Source: Paraburkholderia youngii (GTDB taxonomy: Bacteria > Pseudomonadota > Gammaproteobacteria > Burkholderiales > Burkholderiaceae). From it: 64,000 nt of DNA. The stretch spans positions 2,115,089 to 2,179,088 of the forward strand of contig NZ_JAALDK010000001.1 of NCBI RefSeq assembly GCF_013366925.1, in the 5' to 3' direction. A model generated the notes under the pieces. That model ran no database searches, was not told the DNA's origin, and saw nothing but the letters and a program-made list of their open reading frames with translations. Shown here piece after piece: positions 1-9,549 of this stretch (positions are counted from its first letter, which is position 1; every line of letters starts with the position of its first letter). Position numbers and translations under genes: made by a program.

Positions 1-25
1 GCGCCCTTTCCACCATTCGCGCGGC

Positions 26-3000
26 TCACGCCCGCTCGAGCGCCGCCATCTCCCGCACGACCACCAGCAGCACCGAAAGACTCGCGCCACCCGTCGCACG
101 CAAATCGGTCAGCAGACGCGTATAACGCTCGAGCTGCGCCGCGCGTTTCTCGCGCCACGTTTGCACCAGCGAATCGGGCGTCGACGCATCGGTCGCGCCA
201 GCCAACGCGCTCGTGGTCAGCGCGCGCTTGAGGCGTGCGAGTTCAGCGAGCGCCGATGCGCGCGCGAGCATGTCCCAATGCGTCGGCGCCGGCAACGAAG
301 CGGCGCGCTCGCTGATCCAGCTGTAGTTCAGCAGCGTGCCGAGCGCGAAGTAGACGCCCGCGACCTGTTCGAGATTGCGCTCGCACGTCGACGCGACTTC
401 GGCGATATCGAGCAGCGCGGCCGACACCTCGCCGCTCGCGATCCGCACCGCGAGATCGCTATCGACACCCGCATCGACGAACGCCCGCTGCCGCTCCGAC
501 AACGCTTCGAGATCAGCGGCCGGCAACAGCGCCGGCCATTGCGGCGCGAGACGCTGCGCGGCATCGCGACAGCGTGCGAGCAGGCCGCTCACGTCGCCGT
601 TGGCTGCGCCCGTTTGCAGATGCCGCAGGAACCACAGCGCCGAACGTTCGACGAGCCGCGCGACCTCTGCGAACATGCGCGCCTGCACGTCGTCGGCGAC
701 GCGGTTGTCGAGCGCGTCGATGCTGCGCCAGATCTGATCGAGATCGAACACGTCGCGCGCCATGATGCACGCACGCACGATGTCGCCGGGCTGCGCATCG
801 GTCTCCTCCATCAGCCGATGCACGAACTCGCAGCCGACGCGATTCACGAGCGCATTGGTCAGATGCGTCGCGAGGATTTCACGGCGCAGCGGATGGCGCT
901 GCATCGGTTCGCGGAAACGCTGCCGCAGCGGCTTCGGAAAGTACTCGATCAGCATGTCGCTGACGAGCGGGTCCTCCGGCATCGACGATTCGAGCAGCGC
1001 GTCATAGAGCCACATCTTGCTGTACGCGAGCAGCACCGCGCGCTCGGGTGTCGTCAGTCCCTGCTTCGCGGCCGCACGCTCGGCGACGTCTTCGTCGGTA
1101 GGCAGAAACTCGATCACGCGATTGAGCCGCCCCGCCTTCTCCAGATAGCGCATCAAACGCGTTTCGGCATCGAGCAGCTCGACGCCGAAGCGGCCCGCGA
1201 TCGACAAGGCCTGCGTCTGGTAGTAGTTGTCCGTCAGCACGAGCAGACCGACTTCATCGGTCATTTCTGCAAGCAGCGCATTGCGCTGCTTCTCCGTCAT
1301 CTCGCCATCGGCGACGACGAGACCCAGCAGAATCTTGATGTTGACCTCGTGATCCGAGCAATCGACACCGGCCGAATTGTCGATCGCATCGGTATTGATG
1401 CGGCCGCCGTGCTGCGCGAACTCGATGCGGCCGAGTTGCGTCAAGCCGAGATTGCCGCCCTCGGCCACCACCTTGCAGCGCAGGTCGGCACCGTTCACGC
1501 GGATCGCGTCGTTCGCACGATCGCCCGCCTGCTGGTTGGTCTCAAGGCTCGCCTTCACGTAGGTGCCGATGCCGCCGTTATAAAGCAGATCGACCGGCGC
1601 CTGCAGAATCACCCGCATCAGCTCGGCCGGCGACAGCGCCGCGGCGCTGGTGCCGAGCGCCGCCTGCACCGCCGGCGACAACGGAATCGTCTTCGCGCTG
1701 CGCGGGAACACGCCGCCGCCCGCCGAGATCAGCGACGGATCGTAATCCGCCCAGCTGGAGCGGTCGAGCATGAAGAGCCGCGCACGTTCCGCCATGCTCG
1801 CGGCGGGATCGGGATTCGGATCGAGGAAGATATGGCGGTGATCGAACGCGGCGAGCAGCTTGATATGCGCAGACAGCAGCATGCCGTTGCCGAACACGTC
1901 GCCCGACATGTCGCCGACACCGACCACCGTGAAGTCCTGGCTCTGCGTGTCGACGCCCATTTCGCGGAAGTGCCGCTTGACCGACTCCCACGCGCCGCGC
2001 GCGGTGATGCCCATTTTCTTGTGGTCATAGCCGACCGAGCCGCCCGACGCGAACGCGTCGTCGAGCCAGAATCCGTACTCATGCGAAATTGCATTCGCGT
2101 AGTCGGAGAACGTGGCCGTGCCCTTGTCGGCGGCGACGACCAGATAAGGGTCGTCGGGATCATGGCGCACCACGTCAGGCGGTGGCACGACGTCGGTGCC
2201 CGCCAGATTGTCGGTTACGTCGAGCAAGCCGCGCAGGAAGGTCTGATAGCACGTGACGCCTTCGCGCATCCACGCATCGCGCTCGCTCTGCGGCGGCGGA
2301 TTCTTGACGACGAAGCCGCCCTTCGAGCCGACCGGCACGATCACGACGTTCTTCACCATCTGCGCCTTCATCAGGCCAAGCACTTCCGTGCGGAAATCCT
2401 CGCGCCGATCCGACCAGCGCAGGCCGCCGCGCGCAACGCGCCCGCCTCGCAGATGCACGCCCTCGACGCGCGGCGAATAGACCCATATCTCGAACATCGG
2501 CTTCGGTTCGGGCAGGCCGGGCACCTGCGCGGGATCGAACTTGAACGACAGGTACGGCTTCGGTTGCCCCTGAGCGTCGTGGCGGTAGTAGTTGGTGCGC
2601 TTGGTCGCCTTGATCACGCCGAGGAACTGCCGCAGGATGCGGTCTTCGTCGAGATTCGGCACCTGGTCGAGCGCGCTGTCGATCGACTCCAGACAGGCGT
2701 TGACGCGGGCTTCGCGTACCGTGCCGAGCGCCGGATCGAAGCGCGCGACGAACAGGTCCACGAGCATGCGCGCAATCGCCGGATTGCCGGTCACCGCGCG
2801 TTCGATATACGCGTCGCTGAACGTCGAACCGACCTGGCGCAAGTACTTCGCGTACGCGCGCAGAATCGTCACCTCGCGCGCATTGAGCTGCGCACGCAAC
2901 ACGAGGCGGTTGAAGTCGTCGCTTTCGATCGTGCCGGTCCACACCTGCTCGAACGCCTGCTCGAACAGATCCTTGACCCGCTCGATGTCGAACTCGGCAT

Positions 3001-4864
3001 CGTCCGCAACTTCGAGGCCAAAGTCGTGGATCCACGCGGGCATCGCGCCCGGCGCCTCGATCAGATAAGGCCGCTCTTCGTCGACGCGCACGCCCAGATG
3101 TTCGAGCATCGGCAAGCTGCGCGACAGCGCGATCGGCATGCCCGCGCGATACACCTTGAAGCGGAACGCCCGCGGTCCCGATTCGATCGGCCGGTACAGG
3201 TTCATTGCGAGCCGCTCGCTGCCTTGCACGCGCTCGATCAGTTCGATATCGCGCACCGCCGTGCGCGCCGGATAGTCGTCGCGATAGCCGGCCGGAAACG
3301 AGTCAGTGTAGTGCTGCAGCAAACGGTTGCCCTGCTCTTCGCCGTAGGCGTCGAGCAATGCGTCGGCCAGCTCGTCCTGCCAGCGTCTCGCGACCTGCAC
3401 GAGGCGCGCTTCGAGCTCGCGCGTATCGACGCTCGGCATGCCGCCCGCTTTGGCATGGACGACGAAATGAATTCGCGCGAGTGTCGACTCCGACAGCAGC
3501 GGCGTGAATTCGACGTTCTCACCATTGAACGCGTCGGCGAGCAGATTCGCGATGCGTTGCCGCAGATCGGTGTTGTACTTGTCGCGCGACACGAACACGA
3601 GGCACGACACGAAGCGATCGAAGCGATCGCGCCGCACGAACAGCCGCGTGCGCTGATGCTCCTGCAAACGCAGCACGCCGAGGGTGGTGTCGTACAGCTG
3701 ATCTTCGTCGGCCTGGAACAGTTCGTCGCGCGGATAAGTTTCGAGCACCGTGACCAGCGATTTCGCCAGATGACCTTTCGGCAGGAATGCGGCGCGTCTG
3801 ACGATATTCGCGCATTTGCGCCGCACGATCGGAATCTCCGCGGCCGACACGAAATAAGCGGTCGACGTATACAGGCCGATGAAGCGCCGTTCGCCCGTCA
3901 CCCTGCCATCGGCGCCGCTCAGCTTGATGCCGACATAGTCGAGATAGCCGGGCCGGTGCACCGTGGCGCGCGAATTGGCCTTGGTCAGGAAGATCGGCGA
4001 CGAGCCTGAGATGATCTCCGCAGCCGCCGGCGGCAACGGCGTAACTTCCGGCGCGCCGCCCGCACCCTGCGCATCGCGCAGAATGCCGAGACCGGAGCCC
4101 GCCACCGCCCGCAAACCATAGCCGCCATCGAGCTGCACCAGTTCGTAATCGCGCTGGCCGAGGAACGTGAAATGATCGGCGACCATCCATTCGACGAACG
4201 CGCGCGCTTCGACGCCCTCGGGACCGGTCTCGCGCGCCTTCATATCCTGAATCGTCTGCTTCGCGCGTTCGATGATCTTCGGCCAGTCCTCGACCGCCGC
4301 GCGCACGTCGCCGAGCACCCGGGCGATATCGTCGCGCAACGCGTCGAGTTTTGCGGCATCGCCACAACGATCGACTTCGAAATGGATGCACGAGGTCAGA
4401 TGCGAGCGCGTATCGCCGGCTTCTTCGGCGCCCTGGCTCACGCGTGTGATGCTGCCGTCCGCCGCGCGCCAGACCCGGAACACCGGATGCACGACCGAAT
4501 GCAGCGCGAGCCGATGGCGGTTGACCGTCATCGAGACCGAATCGACGAGGAACGGCATGTCGTCGTTGACGATCTCGATCACCGTGTGATCGGAATGCCA
4601 GCCATGCTGTTCGAGGATCGGGTTATATACGCGCAGCCGCTGCTCGCCCGGCACGAAGCGCTGCGCGGTCTGCCAGTGGGCGAGCGCCGCGCCGTACAGA
4701 TCGGCGATCGAGCGGCTTTGCAGATCGCCTGCGTCGACGAAATCGTAGTAATGCCGCAGGAAGGGTTCGACGATATTGAAGGTCGGTTCCGGCAACCGCC
4801 CCCGCGCAAATTCGACGACATCGTTCAGCAGGTGCGTGACGGCTTCTTCGTTCTTTGCTTGCAT
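26..4864 (-). CDS. gdhB: NAD-specific glutamate dehydrogenase, large (~180 kDa) type
   Basis: Oxidatively deaminates glutamate to 2-oxoglutarate with NAD+, linking amino-acid catabolism to the TCA cycle in the cytoplasm. The 1,612 residues fit the large bacterial NAD-GDH family, which has a long N-terminal regulatory half with ACT-like segments and a central dehydrogenase core. In the core I see GGLRWSDRR (residues 813-821), MKAQMVKNVVIVPVGSKGG (832-850, substrate/cofactor lysines), ADKGTATFSD (912-921) and the dinucleotide-binding stretch GVGDMSGDVFGNGM (982-995). The frame is open throughout with no break. The start ATG is followed by a hydrophilic N-terminus. The gene stands alone: the next gene upstream ends about 200 bases away and the window edge lies just past its stop. 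Identification is confident. Confidence 0.96.
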   Translation of the reverse strand: MQAKNEEAVTHLLNDVVEFARGRLPEPTFNIVEPFLRHYYDFVDAGDLQSRSIADLYGAALAHWQTAQRFVPGEQRLRVYNPILEQHGWHSDHTVIEIVNDDMPFLVDSVSMTVNRHRLALHSVVHPVFRVWRAADGSITRVSQGAEEAGDTRSHLTSCIHFEVDRCGDAAKLDALRDDIARVLGDVRAAVEDWPKIIERAKQTIQDMKARETGPEGVEARAFVEWMVADHFTFLGQRDYELVQLDGGYGLRAVAGSGLGILRDAQGAGGAPEVTPLPPAAAEIISGSSPIFLTKANSRATVHRPGYLDYVGIKLSGADGRVTGERRFIGLYTSTAYFVSAAEIPIVRRKCANIVRRAAFLPKGHLAKSLVTVLETYPRDELFQADEDQLYDTTLGVLRLQEHQRTRLFVRRDRFDRFVSCLVFVSRDKYNTDLRQRIANLLADAFNGENVEFTPLLSESTLARIHFVVHAKAGGMPSVDTRELEARLVQVARRWQDELADALLDAYGEEQGNRLLQHYTDSFPAGYRDDYPARTAVRDIELIERVQGSERLAMNLYRPIESGPRAFRFKVYRAGMPIALSRSLPMLEHLGVRVDEERPYLIEAPGAMPAWIHDFGLEVADDAEFDIERVKDLFEQAFEQVWTGTIESDDFNRLVLRAQLNAREVTILRAYAKYLRQVGSTFSDAYIERAVTGNPAIARMLVDLFVARFDPALGTVREARVNACLESIDSALDQVPNLDEDRILRQFLGVIKATKRTNYYRHDAQGQPKPYLSFKFDPAQVPGLPEPKPMFEIWVYSPRVEGVHLRGGRVARGGLRWSDRREDFRTEVLGLMKAQMVKNVVIVPVGSKGGFVVKNPPPQSERDAWMREGVTCYQTFLRGLLDVTDNLAGTDVVPPPDVVRHDPDDPYLVVAADKGTATFSDYANAISHEYGFWLDDAFASGGSVGYDHKKMGITARGAWESVKRHFREMGVDTQSQDFTVVGVGDMSGDVFGNGMLLSAHIKLLAAFDHRHIFLDPNPDPAASMAERARLFMLDRSSWADYDPSLISAGGGVFPRSAKTIPLSPAVQAALGTSAAALSPAELMRVILQAPVDLLYNGGIGTYVKASLETNQQAGDRANDAIRVNGADLRCKVVAEGGNLGLTQLGRIEFAQHGGRINTDAIDNSAGVDCSDHEVNIKILLGLVVADGEMTEKQRNALLAEMTDEVGLLVLTDNYYQTQALSIAGRFGVELLDAETRLMRYLEKAGRLNRVIEFLPTDEDVAERAAAKQGLTTPERAVLLAYSKMWLYDALLESSMPEDPLVSDMLIEYFPKPLRQRFREPMQRHPLRREILATHLTNALVNRVGCEFVHRLMEETDAQPGDIVRACIMARDVFDLDQIWRSIDALDNRVADDVQARMFAEVARLVERSALWFLRHLQTGAANGDVSGLLARCRDAAQRLAPQWPALLPAADLEALSERQRAFVDAGVDSDLAVRIASGEVSAALLDIAEVASTCERNLEQVAGVYFALGTLLNYSWISERAASLPAPTHWDMLARASALAELARLKRALTTSALAGATDASTPDSLVQTWREKRAAQLERYTRLLTDLRATGGASLSVLLVVVREMAALERA

Positions 4865-5062
4865 GATCGACTCCCCTGGCTGGCGGCAATGGTGAGTATC
4901 GCGTGATTCGCAGGCAACGTCTGACTTGGAATTATGCGCCTGCAGTGTGCAATGCGTCCGTTTCGCGCAGTCAGGTAATACCCGCTGACGGGTCGTCGAA
5001 GAATTGTCACAGTTGGGTTGGAAAGGGCCGCGTCGCTGCGGCGCGGCAATGCCGCGCGAGGC

Positions 5063-5911
5063 TCAACGCGCGGGCTTGGCCGGTGCGGGTCCCGGCACGG
5101 CCGCATTGCTGTCGTCGGCGCGCTGAGTGAGCCACGCGCGAATCTGCGCGGCGGTCCACGCGGGATCGTCGTGCGGCAAGTCGTGGCCGGCCCACGGATG
5201 CTCGCGATGCGGCGCGCCCCACGCCGACGCGAGCTTCGCCGAACAGACCGGATTGACGAGCCCATCTGCCGCCGATGACAAAATCAGCAGTGCACACCCC
5301 GGCGCGGCGGGCGCCGCGCTAAAGCGGGCGGCCGCCCACAATTGCCGCAGCGCATTCGCGCGACTCACCGGTGCGCTGCGGCGGATGTTGGTCCAAGCGG
5401 CGAGATCGGCTCCCAAGGTGTCGAGGTTGTTGCACGTGAGGCGATGGATACCGCTCTCGGCATCGGTTGCATCACCCCAATGCGCGGCGACGCCGAGCAG
5501 ACCCGGCCACGCCGAGGGCCGCAGCCGCTCGTGCATGCGGCTGAATGGCCGCATGCTCGTATTGATCAGCACGAGCCGTTCGATTTCGCCGGGATGCCGC
5601 TGTGCCCAGTCGGTCGCGACCATGCCGCCGAGCGACATCGCGATTATGTTGTAGGGGCCCGGCATGCCCGTTTCGAGCGCCGCCTGCCGCACGAAGGCGA
5701 CGATGCCCGCGACGCTCGCGGGCGCGCGCCGCCGCACATATTCACCGTTGCCCGGCAGATCGAGCAGCAGCAAACGGAGGCCGGTCGTGGTCGTTGCGTT
5801 GGGGGTGGCGGCGTCCGGGCTCTGGCCCAGGGTTTCGCGCAACGCCGCCGGCAAGCGCCCCCAATGCCGCGTTTCGCGCGTCAGTCCGCGCAGCAGGATC
5901 CATGTGCTCAT
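5063..5911 (-). CDS. Alpha/beta-fold hydrolase
   Basis: A 282-residue alpha/beta hydrolase of unknown substrate. The nucleophile elbow is A-M-S-L-G-G with Ser93. A following LVLINTS strand, an AADGLVNP acid loop and a C-terminal AGHDLPHDD histidine segment complete a plausible Ser-Asp-His triad. The frame stays open well upstream, but the ATG at 5911 is chosen because it overlaps the stop of the upstream M14 peptidase by ATGA and yields a family-like N-terminus (MSTWILLRGLTRE). The tight overlap indicates translational coupling, so the two hydrolases probably act in one process, perhaps turnover of peptides or amide/ester conjugates (inference). The C-terminus ends in a short Ala/Pro-rich tail. 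Confidence 0.88.
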   Translation of the reverse strand: MSTWILLRGLTRETRHWGRLPAALRETLGQSPDAATPNATTTTGLRLLLLDLPGNGEYVRRRAPASVAGIVAFVRQAALETGMPGPYNIIAMSLGGMVATDWAQRHPGEIERLVLINTSMRPFSRMHERLRPSAWPGLLGVAAHWGDATDAESGIHRLTCNNLDTLGADLAAWTNIRRSAPVSRANALRQLWAAARFSAAPAAPGCALLILSSAADGLVNPVCSAKLASAWGAPHREHPWAGHDLPHDDPAWTAAQIRAWLTQRADDSNAAVPGPAPAKPAR

Positions 5912-6945
5912 TCGCGATCCGGCCTGTACCAGTGGTCGAGCGCGCTTTGCAGCAACTGCTCGCGATGGTTGCCTTGCGGCAGCCAGCGCCGCGACGAAAA
6001 CGCCGCGCGCGCGAGGAAGTCGAACAGGTTCGCATGGCGCCGCAGCACGCGCGCGGTGCGATGCTCCATGACCGGATTGAACATGCCCTGCCGCGAAAAC
6101 AACTGGCGCGGGTTCTTCTTGATCCACAGCCACGAGCCGAGTTCGAGCGTCATCGGCAGGAAGATGTTCGGCACCGGCGTGCGGTCGTACGCGTAGTCCC
6201 ACAGATCGCCGTGCAGCAGATACTGATGGCTTTGCGGCTCGAACGTGTAGCCGTGATGCGGATGCGCGTGTTCGAACATGCTCTTCAGCATGTACATCTC
6301 GGGAAGATGCGGCATCTGCTGACGGGTTCGCGCGTACGGAAACCAGATGCTGTCGCTCCAGCCGTAGCCGGAATGGCAATCGAGCGCGATGCTCAGCGGC
6401 CGCGCGGCGAGTTGCGTTTCGACCACGTGCAGCAGTGCGGCCGCCTCGACCTCCATCGGCTCGCCCGCGCGGCCGCGATACCACGGTAGCCACGCGCCGA
6501 CGCGCTGGCCGCCCGCAAGCAGAGGCACACGCGCGTCGGCGTCTTGCGGTGCGTTGCGCATCAGGTCGACGCCGCGCGGATTGGCACGCGTCGCTGCCCA
6601 CATGCCGCCGGGATTCGCGATCGGTAAAAAGATCAGCCGGATGGACTGCAATTCACGCACCAGCAGTTCGTCCCATTCGAGCCGCGCGAGCAGCGAGCGC
6701 ATATAGTCGAGCACGAGTTGCGAACCGATTCGCTCGAGCCCGTGAATGCCGCCGAAAAAGCCAATGGCCGGCGCGAGCGGATCGGATGAACCGATGCTCG
6801 CGGTATAGATGGAAAAGCGCCGGCTGCGTACCTCGGTCTCGCAGATCGCGCGGATTTCGAAGCTCGCCCTGCCCTGGTCGAGGATTGACTTGAGATCTTC
6901 ATATTCGGCAAAACTGTCCGGAAGGAAGCTCAAAGGTGTCGGCAT
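5908..6945 (-). CDS. M14-family zinc carboxypeptidase-like metallopeptidase
   Basis: A 345-residue cytoplasmic-looking protein (no signal peptide) of the M14 / succinylglutamate-desuccinylase-like superfamily. Zinc ligands can be placed: H68 and E71 in GGIHGLERIGSQ and H191 in ALDCHSGYG. The general-base glutamate is probably E268 in LTLELGSW. An NPGG turn (111-114) and ANPRGVDLMRN (121-131, substrate-binding Asn/Arg region) are also typical of M14 enzymes. It is first in a two-gene operon with the alpha/beta hydrolase, sharing ATGA. The natural substrate cannot be told from sequence; removal of a C-terminal residue or amide acyl group is likely. Confidence 0.88.
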   Translation of the reverse strand: MPTPLSFLPDSFAEYEDLKSILDQGRASFEIRAICETEVRSRRFSIYTASIGSSDPLAPAIGFFGGIHGLERIGSQLVLDYMRSLLARLEWDELLVRELQSIRLIFLPIANPGGMWAATRANPRGVDLMRNAPQDADARVPLLAGGQRVGAWLPWYRGRAGEPMEVEAAALLHVVETQLAARPLSIALDCHSGYGWSDSIWFPYARTRQQMPHLPEMYMLKSMFEHAHPHHGYTFEPQSHQYLLHGDLWDYAYDRTPVPNIFLPMTLELGSWLWIKKNPRQLFSRQGMFNPVMEHRTARVLRRHANLFDFLARAAFSSRRWLPQGNHREQLLQSALDHWYRPDRE

Positions 6946-7255
6946 GACGGCGTGACCGGGGTGTCGGGATTTTTAAGGGCGGCCGGGAAAGACGCACTAT
7001 AGCCTGGCTGTGTGTCAGTAGGCGCGGGCGTCCAGCCAAGCGGCAGCTGCGTGGGATCGAGGTCTAGCGCCGCGTCGATGCGTGGGCCGTGCCGCGGTTA
7101 GAGACAAGGAGATAAGCAGATGCAAACGCTTGACGCAGCTGACGCACCCCGTGAATTCGTAAACATCGACTCGGGCATGCCGGGAAACGAAACTCGTCGG
7201 ACTAACGCACAGTTAACCAGACTCGGAAGCACGGAATTGACTGGACTTCCCGGAA
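6946..7255. other. Intergenic stretch at the left edge of the accessory island
   Basis: About 310 bases between the M14 peptidase start and the IS3 remnant. It should hold the promoter of the peptidase operon. On the plus strand a strong ribosome-binding site (aaggag) precedes an ATG at 7120. The reading frame from there (79 codons) matches nothing I recognise and runs into the transposase remnant in a different frame, so it may be the stub of a gene truncated by the insertion. Nothing else is evident. Confidence 0.4.
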
Positions 7256-7558
7256 AGCGCCGACAACGGGAGCGAGTTCTCTGGTCGTCTGCTGGACATA
7301 TGGGCGTACCACTACAAGGTACAGATCGACCTCAGCCGTCCAGCCAAACCGACGGATAACAGCTTCATCCAAACATTCAACGGTTGCTCATTCCGGGACG
7401 AATGCCTGAACCTGCACTGGTTCGAATCTCTGGCGGAAGCGAAACGCCAGATCGAGGCCTGGCGGCGGGACTACAATGAGACCCGGCCTCACATGGCGCT
7501 GGACGATTTAACACTGGGCGAATTTGCCCGGCAGCACAGTCTTCGGTCGTCGGCATAA
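7256..7558 (+). pseudogene. IS3-family transposase (OrfB) C-terminal remnant
   Basis: The last ~100 codons of an IS3-type (IS51/IS407-like) DDE transposase are readable in one frame, from the D-N-G-S-E-F block of the integrase core to a stop at 7556-7558. Landmarks are LLDIWAY, SRPAKPTDNSF, FRDECLNLHWF and YNETRPHMAL. The catalytic domain's start, OrfA and the left terminal inverted repeat are missing. Counting from the retained Asp with the family's 35-residue spacing, the catalytic Glu position is Gln (F-I-Q-T-F-N-G), so even this part is inactive. It marks a past insertion at the border of the island. I could not define the right-hand IS end. Confidence 0.8.
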
Positions 7559-7718
7559 GGCTCATGAAAGGCCAGACACTAACACTGCTACATGTCCAGA
7601 AAACCAAAGCGGTTCACCATCGTAGGATGCTCACATCATCTGCAAGTGACAGTCCTCAGATCGGCAACCCGATACCGGCTCTGTAAGTAAGCCGGCGCGA
7701 GGGGAGATGGTCGGTCGC

Positions 7719-8432
7719 TTAGTTCTTGTCTTGGACCGAAAATTGAAACGGTATCTCTGGCTGCGCAAATCTGAGCCGAAGTTGGCTTAGAGCCGGGACC
7801 GGGACAAAGCGCTGATTCTCAAACGCGTAGTACGTCACTAACAACCCAACGCGGGATTCTTGTGCATCATCGAACAGGTAACTGTTCTTCGGAAAGGCAA
7901 GCTTGCCGTCCTTCGTCGCCACTACAGCCAGACATGACGAAAGCAGACTTGGCAGATGCAACAATGTCGGCTTGCGAGCTAGAGGGTTCACCAAAAGGAA
8001 TATCTGCTGGTGCCGGTCGGCTTCGCCTGAACCACTGCCGTACTCTTCCATACACAGAAGCGGAGGACGATTGCTCGTCCCTCCCGCCAAGAACACCTGA
8101 GCGTTGCCCGGATAAATGTCTATTGCATACTCATCCGGAAACGTCGTCGCGCGCGCAAAGCGATAGCTTTTGCCATTGACCGTTATGCGATTCTCTGCAA
8201 CCTCGATTCGCACAGGCTTTCCGTCCAGAGTGGTTCTCAGTTCCGTGTAACTACCCTGCCCCCCGAGATCTGAATAAAGTTGGAGAGGCCCGGCAGGTTG
8301 CTTGATCGGGGCACCGAACACCACGCCCGGCTGGGCGGAATAGAGCGCATCGTAACTGTCGTAAGATCGGACCGCGTGTGCATTGCTCGACATGACGGCC
8401 AGAGCCGCCATCAGCATCACGGTGGATTTCAT
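7719..8432 (-). CDS. Exported hypothetical protein, candidate periplasmic immunity protein
   Basis: The 237 residues begin with a clear Sec signal peptide (MKSTVMLMAALAVMSSNAHA, cleavage after AHA). The mature part is beta-rich, with no membrane segments and several Cys (e.g. LLCMEEYG and LLSSCLAVV). I do not recognise a family. Its start overlaps the stop of the upstream SleB-like hydrolase gene by four bases (ATGA), so the two are co-translated. A cell-wall hydrolase followed by a coupled exported protein is the usual layout of an effector and its periplasmic immunity protein, and the divergent module at 9.9-11.4 kb repeats it. The immunity role is inferred from context only. Confidence 0.7.
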   Translation of the reverse strand: MKSTVMLMAALAVMSSNAHAVRSYDSYDALYSAQPGVVFGAPIKQPAGPLQLYSDLGGQGSYTELRTTLDGKPVRIEVAENRITVNGKSYRFARATTFPDEYAIDIYPGNAQVFLAGGTSNRPPLLCMEEYGSGSGEADRHQQIFLLVNPLARKPTLLHLPSLLSSCLAVVATKDGKLAFPKNSYLFDDAQESRVGLLVTYYAFENQRFVPVPALSQLRLRFAQPEIPFQFSVQDKN

Positions 8433-9019
8433 CGGTATGCCTTTGCTCCGTTAGCGTTCAGGTAATCTGGGTTGTGCCGCCAAAATACGGTGCCACCGTG
8501 AGCGGCCGTCGAAACCCATACCGAATCGTAGCGGCCGCGTTCGCCGCCGTCGACGATTTGCCCAGTCTTCTTATTACGGACTCTCCAATACTTGATGACT
8601 TCGCGCCGCTTCTCTGGCACGCCGAAAATGTTGTCAGATGGGGAGCCCCATTTGAACCCGTCTAGCACCTTGGGACGGCTCGCGTATCTGGTCTTGAAGT
8701 CCAGCCCGTCCCACCAGAATGCACCGTTCGACGGGTCCGGTCCATCGTTGGCTAATGCCTTTTGAGCCCAATCGAGAGCCAGCTTAATCCCAGGATTCGG
8801 TTCAATTTCACTGTCAGTGGCACGCATCAATTTGTTGAATCTAGCGTTGGAACCATCCCATGCGTAGGAATAGTTCGGGTCTGCGGCGCGCAACTCGGAC
8901 ACGGTCTTTCCGCCCCATGCACGACACCGATTTGCCACGGCAAACGCAATTCCCCCGATTTCATGCGGGTCGTTGGCCGTGGATGCCTCCCCGTAAGCGA
9001 TCGCGGCAAGCAATCGCAC
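8429..9019 (-). CDS. SleB-like cell-wall hydrolase domain protein, putative toxic effector
   Basis: The 196 residues open with LLAAIAYGEAS followed by EIGGIAFAVANR. This resembles the SleB/Hydrolase_2 fold, in which the Glu of the (Y/A)GEA motif (E11 here) is catalytic and the GIAFAVANR helix is structural, so peptidoglycan cleavage is the likely activity. The start is a GTG whose upstream AGGAGG is unusually close. The same frame extends back only about 13 codons to a stop, so the N-terminus may be slightly longer or the domain may once have been fused to the protein encoded at 8827..9490. It is coupled to the exported protein downstream by ATGA. No secretion structural genes are nearby. Confidence 0.66.
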   Translation of the reverse strand: MRLLAAIAYGEASTANDPHEIGGIAFAVANRCRAWGGKTVSELRAADPNYSYAWDGSNARFNKLMRATDSEIEPNPGIKLALDWAQKALANDGPDPSNGAFWWDGLDFKTRYASRPKVLDGFKWGSPSDNIFGVPEKRREVIKYWRVRNKKTGQIVDGGERGRYDSVWVSTAAHGGTVFWRHNPDYLNANGAKAYR

Positions 9020-9490
9020 CTCCTGGCTGATTGCGCCGCTCCTCGCACATCCCCCTCACGCCACGCCACGAAGGTTAGATTCGGATGCCGCTTCAATGAG
9101 AACGCGCGCGTTCTCCCGCCTGCCAGCGTCGCGTCGTCGACAAGACATTGACCATCGCTGGATAGCCTATAGGTCATCCCTTCGACGGGAGACTTGGTCT
9201 TCGCGTCAACAAGCTCGAAATATTGCTCGAGTTCCTCAAACTTCGGCGCTGCCTTGCGTCCGCGACAATTGCACGCCCATGCGTAACCCAGCGCTTCGGC
9301 CATGGCATAACCGGATTTCATCTTACGAACCCTGTCAAACGGAAAGAACTCGCCGGTTCCAGCGTTCAGGGCCTGAGCGCGCGGCGTCGGCGGGAAGTTT
9401 GAATAGATCGAAATAGGTGATACGGCAAAGGTCGCATTCTTCCTCGACTGTCCAATCCTTTCCACTGCTTTGCTGATTCAGTTGCTCCAT
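8827..9490 (-). pseudogene. Frameshifted effector N-module with transthyretin-like beta domain
   Basis: The natural start appears to be the ATG at 9490, preceded by gaggag. That frame encodes a segment with C-D-L-C-R-I-T-Y and then stops near 9312. From about 9390 the homologous sequence continues in another frame (open 8827-9465): TGEFFPFDRV, GYAMAEALGY, C-N-C-R, then a beta domain starting FELVDAKTKSPVEGMTYRL. The intact protein at 9903..10373 carries the same blocks in one frame (CLGCRITF, TGEWISINAI, GYDMTRALG, CRCRN, FTLKDHNGRALPETLYTV). So a single-base indel between about 9375 and 9400 breaks this copy. The second frame change into the hydrolase near 9020-9045 may be the normal gene boundary, since the intact module also splits there. 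Confidence 0.66.
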
Positions 9491-9549
9491 TACACTCCTC
9501 AAGAGTTTTCAGACGACGCCTCGCGAATTAATCATCGAAACGGACCACG

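Noticed and set aside
161..4009. 1,282-codon open frame on the plus strand opposite the glutamate dehydrogenase
   Set aside because: It is antisense to a full-length conserved gene, rich in Arg/His/Ala, has no motif, and reflects high GC content.
7120..7359. Plus-strand 79-codon frame with a strong ribosome-binding site
   Set aside because: No recognisable protein, and it overlaps the transposase remnant in another frame; kept only as a possible truncated gene in the intergenic note.
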